NCBI GenBank assembly: GCA_903939515.1 | Contig: CAJAHH010000031.1 | Coordinates: 62,001 to 126,000 of the forward strand | Source: an uncultured Verrucomicrobiota bacterium | GTDB taxonomy: Bacteria > Verrucomicrobiota > Verrucomicrobiia > Limisphaerales > UBA9464 | Length of the DNA stretch: 64,000 nucleotides | Reading direction: 5' to 3' | Shown here: piece by piece, positions 9,912 to 18,350 of the stretch | Layout of the letters: each line of letters starts with the position of its first letter | Position numbering within the stretch: position 1 is the stretch's first letter | The notes under the pieces: generated by a model | What the model saw: the letters and a program-made list of their open reading frames with translations, nothing else | The model's database searches: none | What the model was told of the DNA's origin: nothing | Made by a program: the position numbers and the translations under genes

Positions 9912-10691
9912 ATGAAGACTCGAACGACCGTCCAACGCCGGAGCGCCTTCACGCTCATCGAACTCCTCGTCGTCATTGCCATCATCGGCATCCTTGCGGC
10001 CATGTTGCTGCCGGCCATTGCCTCGGCGACAGCCAAGGCCAAGTCGGCCAAGGCCAAGGTCGAGGTCACGGGCATTGTCGGGGCGATCAACTCCTACCAG
10101 GCCGACTACTCCCGCCTGCCCGCCACCAAGCGGACCCGCGATGCCCACGGGCTGCCCACCCGTCCAGCGACCGCGCCCGACTGGATCTTCGGCAATGCCA
10201 ACACGCCCGATGCCAAGGGCGTTCTGCCCACTCAGACGGTGGCGACCAAGATCGGCTATCAGCAGGTGCGCGACCTAGGCAGCAGTGGCCGCGACGCCAA
10301 CAATTCTGAGGTCATCTCTATTCTCACCGCACAAATCGTTCCCGATGTGCAGGGCGAAATGGCCGATGCCGTCAACCTCAACAACAACCAGAATCCCAAG
10401 CGCACGGTGTATCTGGCTACCAAGGCCGTCGGTCGCAATCAGCCCAACGGCGTCGACGACCTGGGCGTGTACCGCGACCCGTGGGGGCATCCCTACATTT
10501 TCATCCTGGACCTCGACTATGACAGCCGCGTGCTGAGCCCGTTCCCGCTGGTGGCCACGGGCCGTCCGGCTCAGGCTCGCTACATTCCGGGCAATGCGCT
10601 GGTGATGTCGCTGGGACCGGACGGCAAGGCCGACTTCAACGCCGACCAAGATCACCCGAACAATCGCGACAACATTTACAGTTGGAAGTAA
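9912..10691 (+). CDS. GspG-like pseudopilin
   Basis: The product has 259 residues from ATG 9912. An in-frame GTG at 9840 is rejected because it would put 24 extra residues before the short basic leader. The leader MKTRTTVQRRSA precedes FTLIELLVVIAIIGILAAMLLPA, with cleavage expected at A12/F13 and Glu at +5 (E17). The head contains AINSYQADYSRLPATKR, a DPWGHPYIFILDLDYD segment like the calcium-site region of GspG, and ALVMSLGPDGKADFN near the end, common in type II major pseudopilins. This makes it the best candidate for the main structural subunit. Confidence 0.87.
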   Translation: MKTRTTVQRRSAFTLIELLVVIAIIGILAAMLLPAIASATAKAKSAKAKVEVTGIVGAINSYQADYSRLPATKRTRDAHGLPTRPATAPDWIFGNANTPDAKGVLPTQTVATKIGYQQVRDLGSSGRDANNSEVISILTAQIVPDVQGEMADAVNLNNNQNPKRTVYLATKAVGRNQPNGVDDLGVYRDPWGHPYIFILDLDYDSRVLSPFPLVATGRPAQARYIPGNALVMSLGPDGKADFNADQDHPNNRDNIYSWK

Positions 10692-10730
10692 GCGGGATCC
10701 CTGACCCTCGCCCACGGCGACCCCACCCCC

Positions 10731-11642
10731 ATGAAGCTCCAAGGACCCACCGGTTGCAGAATACCACTGGCCCCACGCCAGCGGTTTGCCGCCTTTACCC
10801 TCCTCGAGCTGCTGGTGGTGGTGGCGATCATCGGCCTCCTGGCGGGCGTTACTGTACCGGCGATTCGTGGCATGGTGCAGGGCAAGACTTTGTCGAGTGG
10901 GCACCGACAACTCACCGACGACCTGAACCGTGCCCGACAAGAGGCACTGCGTTTGCGAACCACCGTCTATGTGGTTTTTGCCCCGACCAATGTGTGGCAA
11001 ACGCGGATGGCACTCGATGCCCAGATTGAGTCGATGATTGTGGAGCGTCAGTTGGCCCCGCAGCGCTTCCGCGAGCAGGCCTTGCGCAGCTTCACCAATA
11101 TCGCTCTTGGCGTGTTTCACTCTTACGCGTTGTTGGTCGAGCGCGAGATCGGTGCCCAACCCGGCCGCAGCCACACCCGCTACCTCGGGCCTGGTTGGCA
11201 GATCTTGCCCGATGGCGTCATTCTTTCGCCCAAGCTCTTCCTCCCGGTGCCTTTGGCTCCCACCGACCGGCGGGATCTAGTCCTCCATGAATTGCCCCAA
11301 CGGCCGTTCCGGTTTCCGCTGGCCGAGTTCCCTGGCGACACCTTGCCGGCCATCCCCATGCGCTTCGTTGCTTTTGGCCCCGACGGCCGTTTAGCGCTGG
11401 CAGAGATGAATAGCCATTGGGCCCTCAATGGTCGGCCCGAGCTGCAATTACCGCCCTTGTCCGAGCTCGCCCTAGGTGTGGGGCAGGGCAGTGTCTTTAT
11501 CTCGCGGGACGCCGCCGGTCGAATCGACCCCACGGTCATGCCCGATGCCATCGAGACCCCACGCGACAATGCCACCAACAACCGGGTGATCGTCTCTAGC
11601 CTCACTGGCCGCTCCCGGATCCTCAAACCCGTCCTCCGCTGA
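10731..11642 (+). CDS. Verru_Chthon cassette protein D-like pseudopilin
   Basis: The product has 303 residues with a leader ending RFAA before FTLLELLVVVAIIGLLAGVTVPAI (A21/F22, Glu at +5), then SSGHRQLTDDLNRARQEALRLRTTVYVVFAP, as in GspH/FimT-type minor pseudopilins. Position and order (D, B, C, A) match the cassette described for Verrucomicrobium and Chthoniobacter. GspH-like proteins sit near the filament tip, but the cassette's role is unknown. The stop codon (TGA, 11640-11642) shares its final A with ATG 11642 of the next gene, a sign of translational coupling. Confidence 0.75.
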   Translation: MKLQGPTGCRIPLAPRQRFAAFTLLELLVVVAIIGLLAGVTVPAIRGMVQGKTLSSGHRQLTDDLNRARQEALRLRTTVYVVFAPTNVWQTRMALDAQIESMIVERQLAPQRFREQALRSFTNIALGVFHSYALLVEREIGAQPGRSHTRYLGPGWQILPDGVILSPKLFLPVPLAPTDRRDLVLHELPQRPFRFPLAEFPGDTLPAIPMRFVAFGPDGRLALAEMNSHWALNGRPELQLPPLSELALGVGQGSVFISRDAAGRIDPTVMPDAIETPRDNATNNRVIVSSLTGRSRILKPVLR

Positions 11643-12586
11643 TGAGAATCCCCGGCCAACCTGTTGCGTCTGTCTCGTGGAATCCCTTGCGGCTGCGCTT
11701 GCGCGGTCAGCCCTCCCGGTCCCTGCGCACCACGGCGGCCTTCACCATGATTGAGATCGCCCTGTGCATCGCCGTGGTGGCGATCGCCATGGTGGCCATC
11801 ATCGGTGTGCTTCCGGCGGGGCTCAATGTTCAGAAGCAGAACCGCGAAGAGTCGCTGCTGACCCAAGATGCCGAACTCCTGCTCAACGTCTTGCGTGGCG
11901 GGCAAACTCGGCTGCAAGACCTGCTGAACTATGCCGATCGCGTCACCCTCGTCCGCCAGTATCGAGACCGGGCACCGGCACGGACCAACCATTTTCATGG
12001 GCCGCTCGTTCAGGGCACTCCGGCTGGTTCTGATCCGCTGGTCGATGCCTTTCAAGTGTTGGGCCTTATTAGTCGACCCAAGTACACCCAAGAGGCTTCG
12101 TCGGTCAGTCGGGGCAATCCTGTGGCGGTCACCAACATCGTCCGCCTGGAGATGCGCTCCATGAGCGGTTCGATGGCCGACCACCCCATCATCCGAAAGA
12201 GCGAGCGCCGGACGCTGCCCAATGACAAGCGCATCGACTTCGCCTTCCGCTACCTAGTTACCTTCGAGACGGTGACTCGACAGTCCGTGTTGGTGCCGGG
12301 AGCCACTCAGTTGCCCACCGACGCCATGGCCGGCAGCGTCTCCGAGGTTCGCATGATTTTGGAGTGGCCTCTGCAACGCACCGGCACCGATCCCAACCAG
12401 TACCGCTTGGGATTCAACCGCCGGGAGTTTCGCACCGAGGTGCTGGGCCAACCGACGCGCTTGCGCGGCAATGTCCCTCAAGATCTCAGCTACTTCGGAG
12501 ACATCGCCTATCCCTTCAATCCGGTTCCGGAGACTCCGGGGCCTAACGTGATTCACTTCTACCGGTTCCTGCCGGGTGCCCTGTGA
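11642..12586 (+). CDS. Verru_Chthon cassette protein B-like pseudopilin
   Basis: The product has 314 residues. After a long basic leader (33 residues, ending TTAA) comes FTMIEIALCIAVVAIAMVAIIGVLPAGLNVQKQNREES, close to cassette B and PilV-type minor pilins, with Glu at +5 (E38). The head is unremarkable and ends in NVIHFYRFLPGAL. It is coupled to its neighbours by a one-base overlap upstream and a four-base gap downstream (12587-12590), so the cassette genes are probably made in fixed ratios. Confidence 0.78.
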   Translation: MRIPGQPVASVSWNPLRLRLRGQPSRSLRTTAAFTMIEIALCIAVVAIAMVAIIGVLPAGLNVQKQNREESLLTQDAELLLNVLRGGQTRLQDLLNYADRVTLVRQYRDRAPARTNHFHGPLVQGTPAGSDPLVDAFQVLGLISRPKYTQEASSVSRGNPVAVTNIVRLEMRSMSGSMADHPIIRKSERRTLPNDKRIDFAFRYLVTFETVTRQSVLVPGATQLPTDAMAGSVSEVRMILEWPLQRTGTDPNQYRLGFNRREFRTEVLGQPTRLRGNVPQDLSYFGDIAYPFNPVPETPGPNVIHFYRFLPGAL

Positions 12587-12590
12587 TCCT

Positions 12591-13724
12591 ATGAACCTTT
12601 CCCTTGTTCAAACGGGCACTGTGATGCGCTCCGACTTCCGGCAACCGCGGCGTCGCACCGGAGCCTTCTCCCTGCTGGAGTTGATGATCGCCGTGGGCTT
12701 GCTCACGCTCATTATTGCCGCGCTCTATGCGATGTTCGATCAGACCCAGAAGGCCTTCCGGCAGAGCTTGAACCAGGCCGACTTGTCCGAGGGTGGTCGC
12801 TCGGCCCTCGACCTCATGGTGCGCACTATTGAGCGGGCCGCCTCCCCTCAAGTGGAGGACGCGCTGCACCTGGTGGTGCGCCCCGCCAACGCCACCGGCT
12901 ACGAACTGGTGTTCGCCGGAGATGCCACCCAGGCCAATCGCACGCAACCGCTGCGCTTCGACGAACTGTTTTTCACTTATCCGGCCAGTGCAGGACGTTG
13001 GCATGTGGGCGGTCTCTTCATTGGCACTCTCGATGCAGGTCCCGTGGTCTCCACGCCGGTGCCTGGCCTGGGTTCGCTCTACCTCTACGACGAGGCGCTG
13101 CCCAACTCCAACCTCGTCCAAGTGCTCGACGGCCGAGGTAGCCTCGGGGCCCGTGTGCGAGATCTGGCCTCACCGGCCACCGTTCCGCCTTATCGACTCA
13201 CCGGCACTGCGGCGCTGCGGACCAACCTCATCACCGATCGCCTGCGGGTTCCGACGTATCCCGCCGGCGAGACCCGCGAAGCCCGTCGCGATGCGGTCAA
13301 ACTGCTGGAAGGGGTTCTTCAGTGCCGCATTACTGCCTTTGATGCCGATGGCCGGCCCTTTGATGCCAATCATCCGGTGCTTTACGATGTGAATTTCCCA
13401 CGGGTCGGTGTGAACACCAACGTGCCGCGCCACTACCCGGTCACCCCGGTCGCTTGGCGAAATCAAGTGGGTAATGTCTCACGCCCACTGCCCATCGAGG
13501 TGATTAACGTCAACTCGGACACCGCTCAGGTGAGCACCTTCTTCCGCGGACCCAATCTTCCGGCCTCCATCGAGATTGAAATCACCTTGCTTGATGGCAA
13601 GCAGTTGGATCAGTTCCGCTCCCTGCCGGACAATGTTCAAGCCCGCAACCGGTGGCTGGCGAACAACGCCGGCGCCCTCCAGACCCTCCGCCAGAGGGTC
13701 GTCCTCCGCACCGCGCCCCAATGA
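12591..13724 (+). CDS. Verru_Chthon cassette protein C-like (PilW/GspJ-type) pseudopilin
   Basis: From ATG 12591 the product has 377 residues; a GTG at 12576 would overlap the previous gene and adds nothing conserved. The leader ends RRTGA before FSLLELMIAVGLLTLIIAALYAMF (A25/F26, Glu at +5), then the Q-rich helix DQTQKAFRQSLNQADLSEGGRSALDLMVRTIERA, as in GspJ/PilW proteins. Minor pseudopilins of this class join the tip complex. It overlaps the following gene by ATGA at 13721-13724. Confidence 0.78.
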   Translation: MNLSLVQTGTVMRSDFRQPRRRTGAFSLLELMIAVGLLTLIIAALYAMFDQTQKAFRQSLNQADLSEGGRSALDLMVRTIERAASPQVEDALHLVVRPANATGYELVFAGDATQANRTQPLRFDELFFTYPASAGRWHVGGLFIGTLDAGPVVSTPVPGLGSLYLYDEALPNSNLVQVLDGRGSLGARVRDLASPATVPPYRLTGTAALRTNLITDRLRVPTYPAGETREARRDAVKLLEGVLQCRITAFDADGRPFDANHPVLYDVNFPRVGVNTNVPRHYPVTPVAWRNQVGNVSRPLPIEVINVNSDTAQVSTFFRGPNLPASIEIEITLLDGKQLDQFRSLPDNVQARNRWLANNAGALQTLRQRVVLRTAPQ

Positions 13725-16700
13725 AACGCCTTTCCCCCCAATCCAGCCGGCGCGGTGTGGCGCTGGTCATCACCCTGATCATGCTGTCGGTGGTGACCAT
13801 CACCGCCGTCGCCTTCCTGATGGTGGCCCGCCGCGAGCGATCCGCCGTGGCCGCGGCCGGTGAGCAGGCCGATGTGCGCATCGCCGCCGATGCCGCGCTG
13901 AACCGCGCCCGCGCCCGGATCTTGGCTCAGATCGCTTCGTCAGGAATGCGGGAGTCGCCCACGCTGTTCGTTTCCACGAATTTCATTGCTCCGTTTTATA
14001 CTCGGGGCCTCACCGCCGCCGGCCAGGGGTTGCCGTTGGGCGCTGCACTGTCCAACCAATGGTACTCGGCACTGGCCAATGTTTCTTACTTGTACCAGGG
14101 CCGCCCGTTCGACCTGAACAACACGGCCGAGATCCTCGAATACCGGCGAATGCTGGCCAATTTGTATTACGACCCGCGAGTCCCGGTGGTCGCTCGCATT
14201 GGACGCATGGACACTCGGGTGGATTCTTTCGAAGACCGCTTTTACCTCGACCTCAATCGCAACGGGCGCTTCGAAACCAATGGTTATATCCTTCAGCGTG
14301 ATGTCGCCGGCCGGGCCATAGGTACCAACCGGGTTTGGCACGTGGGTGATCCCGAGTGGATCGGTGTGTTGGCCGATCCCGACCGCCCGCACTCGGGCAA
14401 CAATCGCTTCTTGTACCGCATTGCCTACCTGGTGGTTCCGGCCGATCAGACGGTCGACCTCAACTATGCCCATAATCAGGCCCGCAATCCGGATGCCACC
14501 TCCAGTCAGTTCTTCCGAAACCAGGGCGTAGCGCCTTGGGAACTCAACATGGCCGGCCTGTTCCGGGACCTGAACACCAACCTTTGGCAGACATACGCGT
14601 ACTCCACCAACGCGGCGAACACCGGCCTGACCTTCGAGCATGCCCTCAACCTCTGGACTCATCGCCGAGTGGCGACCGTGTCCGGCCGAGCCACTGCCCA
14701 AGACATTCTTACCGAAGACTCCCGCCCCCAGTTGGGGGCCGCCGGAGACACCGCCGCGGCCTCGCGGGTGCTGCCGCTCAACGGCGTGGATGACCTCTCC
14801 GATGGTCCACTCATCCAGAGCTTGGCCCAGGTACGAAATCCCCGCCTGCTCAATGACGGCGACAACGTCACTCGGCGTTGGTCTGGCGGTGATGTCGCCA
14901 ATCCCTACCTGACACCCTTCTCGCTGCTGAGTGATACGACGCTGCTCCCGTTGGGGGCCAACCGAGTCATTTGGACCAATCTCGATACCCGTCGCACTGC
15001 GTTTGCCGGCCAATTGGTTTCGACCGTCCAAGCCTCCAATTCCACCTACAACGCCTACACCTTTTACCGACTGCTCGGGTCGGTGGGCACCGACAGTTCC
15101 GATGGTCGCATTGAGATCGGTGTCGATCTGGCCAATCGCTACTACCGTCGGTCCAAGCTGAACCTGAATTATCAGGTGCTGGATGCGGAGGGGACCCAAT
15201 CTTACAGCGCCAATGTGGTCACCACCAATGGAGCATCCGGTAAGGATGCCCGTGCCACGGCATTGGTGCCCTGGACCGCCCGCACGTGGGTCTCGCTGGC
15301 GGGTGATCGTCTGCTGCGCAAGGAGTTTTCCAACGGCCTGCCCGAGTTGGGCAATTTCAACTTCTACGATCCAGCCAAACCCAGCTCCAAGCTGGCCGTG
15401 CCTAAGGCGAAGGAGGAGGTCGCTCACGGAGTCGCCATCGCCGGAAGCTACTGGGTAACTAACGCCGTGGGTTCCCGCGCGCAAAACAGAGTGGTCTCCA
15501 AGACCAACCACACCTGGTCGGCCAAGCTCCACCGGCTGCTTCAGTTGGCCGCCAACATTCATGAGGTGCGAACCAACATCGTGGGCGGGCTCAATTCGGA
15601 ACCCTTCCCCCCGCATGTCTTCCGTCCGACCTTCTACCGCGAAGATCAAGACGACCCGCGCAACCCGGGCAAGAAGCTGTCTGTCGTCCGCTTGGCCGGG
15701 CTGGAAGAAGTAACCAATGCATTCACCCAGGTGCTGAACACCGCCTGGACCAACTGGATGGATTTCGAGAATCCCATCGACGTGGCCAACTTGAGCACCG
15801 ATCCGTCGTTGCCCACCCGGACCAACGTCTTCGGCATTCCGTATCTCGTCGGCACCAAGCAGAACCAGACGGGCACCAATGCCCTGGGCTTGCCGAAGTT
15901 CAACGAAGCCTTCTGGCAAACCCGTGTGCGCACGGGTCGACGTCTGCTCCTCGAGCGCCAGCCCAATGGAGCCGTGCGCCCCACCAACGAGACGTCTTTG
16001 AGCGCCCTCGGTGTGGTGAAGTACGGTCAGTACACCTTCCAGGTCGTCAATACCGCGGCGGCGGAGGGTTGGAACTCCTACTTGCAGGCCTTCCCAGCCA
16101 ATCGCCCGTTGCGACTCATCGCTACCAACTGGACCGAGGTGTGCCTCTACGACGCCAGCCTGGCCACCGTCGCTCAGCCCTTGGGTCAACCGCTCTTCAT
16201 TCCCCAACCGCTCAATCCGAACCTGCCGCTGACCGTCCAGAACCCCATGGTGTACAACCGGACCAACTACTCACTGCAGGTAGGTAACGTTGTACGCATT
16301 GGTTCTGCCAGCGCCAAGTCTCGTTGGCTGGGAAGGGAATACATCCCAGCACTCAATACCAATACCAGCTTCGGCTTGGTGTATAATCCCGTGCTCGGCC
16401 GGGTCTTTCCGATCACCGAGACCAACAATCTCCTAGCCATGTTCCCCATGCCGGGGACTCGCCCCGACCGTTTGGTCCCAAAGTTGAACATAGCCGTCAC
16501 CAATCGGTTGGTCTTCGCAATCGTGGACGACAGTTTCGTCCCAGCGCGGTTGCTCGACTTCGTGAATCTTAAGAGTGGGGTCCTCGAGAGCAATCTGCTG
16601 GAAAATCTCAAGTACACGGCCGATGGAACACTGCCGGGGAATGCAGGCGATTCTGGTATCGATCAGGGTTTCGACAACACCGGTGGCAATCTGGGAGCTG

Positions 16701-18328
16701 GGGGCTCAGGGCTAGGTTCGATTACAGGGCCAATGCTTTGGCAATCATCCATCACCCAAAATGGTTTAATTCCATCTGGCTTTGAGGAGCAATTCAGAGC
16801 TTCCAAGAATCCCGATTTACTAAAATATGGATTGTGGAATACAAACGGTTTACCAGGCCAATTATCAGTGGATTCTCGATTGGAAGCTGCGTATGGATTG
16901 CAGGCTTTTCTGTATGGCATAAACACTGTGCCGAGAAGCGCTCAGGTGGTTGCGAGACGAGAATTAGATCGCTTATTGGCATCTGCAGGAAATATTAATG
17001 GCAATCGTATTCAAGTTGGTTTTAATCCAGTGAGTGATGTTTTTATTACTGAGCGACTTGTTGCAAATGATCCATTTGTTCACTACACAAAAGAAGATCT
17101 AGGGATAGGTTGTTTGGTGAACGCAATGCATAGCATATATCCCGGGTCTTGGAGGTTTTTAAAAGAGACTCCTGCAACTCTGGGAATGTCCATTGCAAAC
17201 GGGAGTGCGGTTCAGGCTGATTTAATAAATACAAATCTAGTTGCGAACTATATTGGAATAAAGCAATATGGAGCTTATGCCCCATGGGGTGTTACTGCGA
17301 ATCTTGGAATAGGTGATTCTACGGCAATCGTAAAGTTCGACATGGCCTACAAAGATCCGCTTGTCGCTGATAGTACTTCGTGGTCTTTCCCTACCTCTAC
17401 GAATGCTTTTGCATCAATCGGACAACTCGGAAGAATTCATCGTGGAACGCCTTGGCAGACAGTATACCTGAAAAGTTCAGTAGCCAATTTGGAGCCGACT
17501 CAAGACCTTCAAATACCATCATGGCCTAAGTGGTCGGGCAGCTACGGCACGCATCCCACCAATGACTGGGCGTTGCTCGATACGTTCTCCACGGCACTCA
17601 CCGAGAATGCTGGGCGTGGCCAGATCGGCGTCAATCAGACCAACTTGTCGGCCTGGTCGGCGATCTTGTCGGGGGTTCCAGCCCTGCGCCGGCTCAATAA
17701 TGACGGCAACAACTTGGTGGCCACCGTGCTGGATCCGGCCGGAGGCAATGGTGCCTCGCCCCTTCAGAAGATTGTCGCGGGTTATAGCACCAACGGCCCC
17801 AACGGCCTGTTCCGCCGCGGCATCGCATCGGGCTTCGTCCACACCAATGGTTGGCCGGGGGATTCGCTGGTCACCGTCACCGGACCTGACGGCAAGCCGC
17901 TCACCCTCCCCAAGGCACGCCGCGCACTGCCGCGGTTCCGGTCGGTTGGAGAAATTTGCTCGGTTGAGACGCTTTCGGTGGGTTCGCCGTTGTTGGAGAA
18001 CGTGGAGTACGACGAGGCCAACCCGGGCCGCTTCCGACCCGTGGCCGACGAAGTCGTCGAGCGCATCCCGCAGCAAATCCTCTCGCTGCTCAAGGCCGAG
18101 GAGCCGCGGTATATCATTTACGCGTGGGCTCAGACCTTGAAGCCAGCTCCGGGAGCGGTGGTTACCGCACCGGGTCCGTTCTTCGGCCTGTCCACCAATT
18201 ACGTTGTCACCGGCGAGTTCGCCACCAAGACCGTCTTGCGATTCGAGGGAGCCCTCTCCACGAACGCCCCGGTCACCCAAACCCTGCGCTCGGTGGTGGA
18301 AGACCACCGCGTGCTGACCACGGACTGA
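13721..18328 (+). CDS. Verru_Chthon cassette protein A-like (PilX/GspK-type N-terminus), 1535 aa
   Basis: ATG 13721 sits in an ATGA overlap with the previous gene; an upstream in-frame start at 13652 lies inside that gene and is not needed. The N-terminus (SSRRGVALVITLIMLSVVTITAVAFLMVARRERSA) is one hydrophobic helix like those of PilX and GspK, followed by ADAALNRARARIL. The rest is a large extracytoplasmic region rich in Asn and Thr with no domain recognised. Near the C-terminus, IGQLGRIHRGTPWQTVYLK resembles the recurrent motif of cassette A proteins. The segment at about 16740-17525 is much more AT-rich than the rest of the gene yet stays in frame. It may cap the tip of the pseudopilus or hold a client. 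Confidence 0.75.
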   Translation: MKRLSPQSSRRGVALVITLIMLSVVTITAVAFLMVARRERSAVAAAGEQADVRIAADAALNRARARILAQIASSGMRESPTLFVSTNFIAPFYTRGLTAAGQGLPLGAALSNQWYSALANVSYLYQGRPFDLNNTAEILEYRRMLANLYYDPRVPVVARIGRMDTRVDSFEDRFYLDLNRNGRFETNGYILQRDVAGRAIGTNRVWHVGDPEWIGVLADPDRPHSGNNRFLYRIAYLVVPADQTVDLNYAHNQARNPDATSSQFFRNQGVAPWELNMAGLFRDLNTNLWQTYAYSTNAANTGLTFEHALNLWTHRRVATVSGRATAQDILTEDSRPQLGAAGDTAAASRVLPLNGVDDLSDGPLIQSLAQVRNPRLLNDGDNVTRRWSGGDVANPYLTPFSLLSDTTLLPLGANRVIWTNLDTRRTAFAGQLVSTVQASNSTYNAYTFYRLLGSVGTDSSDGRIEIGVDLANRYYRRSKLNLNYQVLDAEGTQSYSANVVTTNGASGKDARATALVPWTARTWVSLAGDRLLRKEFSNGLPELGNFNFYDPAKPSSKLAVPKAKEEVAHGVAIAGSYWVTNAVGSRAQNRVVSKTNHTWSAKLHRLLQLAANIHEVRTNIVGGLNSEPFPPHVFRPTFYREDQDDPRNPGKKLSVVRLAGLEEVTNAFTQVLNTAWTNWMDFENPIDVANLSTDPSLPTRTNVFGIPYLVGTKQNQTGTNALGLPKFNEAFWQTRVRTGRRLLLERQPNGAVRPTNETSLSALGVVKYGQYTFQVVNTAAAEGWNSYLQAFPANRPLRLIATNWTEVCLYDASLATVAQPLGQPLFIPQPLNPNLPLTVQNPMVYNRTNYSLQVGNVVRIGSASAKSRWLGREYIPALNTNTSFGLVYNPVLGRVFPITETNNLLAMFPMPGTRPDRLVPKLNIAVTNRLVFAIVDDSFVPARLLDFVNLKSGVLESNLLENLKYTADGTLPGNAGDSGIDQGFDNTGGNLGAGGSGLGSITGPMLWQSSITQNGLIPSGFEEQFRASKNPDLLKYGLWNTNGLPGQLSVDSRLEAAYGLQAFLYGINTVPRSAQVVARRELDRLLASAGNINGNRIQVGFNPVSDVFITERLVANDPFVHYTKEDLGIGCLVNAMHSIYPGSWRFLKETPATLGMSIANGSAVQADLINTNLVANYIGIKQYGAYAPWGVTANLGIGDSTAIVKFDMAYKDPLVADSTSWSFPTSTNAFASIGQLGRIHRGTPWQTVYLKSSVANLEPTQDLQIPSWPKWSGSYGTHPTNDWALLDTFSTALTENAGRGQIGVNQTNLSAWSAILSGVPALRRLNNDGNNLVATVLDPAGGNGASPLQKIVAGYSTNGPNGLFRRGIASGFVHTNGWPGDSLVTVTGPDGKPLTLPKARRALPRFRSVGEICSVETLSVGSPLLENVEYDEANPGRFRPVADEVVERIPQQILSLLKAEEPRYIIYAWAQTLKPAPGAVVTAPGPFFGLSTNYVVTGEFATKTVLRFEGALSTNAPVTQTLRSVVEDHRVLTTD
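16740..17525 (+). other. AT-rich, foreign-looking segment inside the cassette A gene
   Basis: Hand counts on single 60-base stretches give G+C of 23/60 at 16801, 20/60 at 17041 and 17/60 at 17221, against 38/60 at 17641. Codons rare elsewhere in this window (TTA, ATA, AGA, AAT) are frequent in it. The frame is not interrupted and recognisable cassette A sequence runs on through its right end, so this looks like an allelic replacement or a relaxed-constraint region, not an insertion. Both edges are gradual to within about 50 bases. Confidence 0.6.
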
Positions 18329-18350
18329 ACGCCGTTATCCCGTTTTCGTC

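Noticed and set aside
13940-16207. A 755-codon open frame on the minus strand under cassette gene A, and similar long antisense frames at 24039-25742 and 61570-63231
   Set aside because: They lie antisense to clearly conserved genes, have no recognisable domain, and are expected in GC-rich coding DNA.
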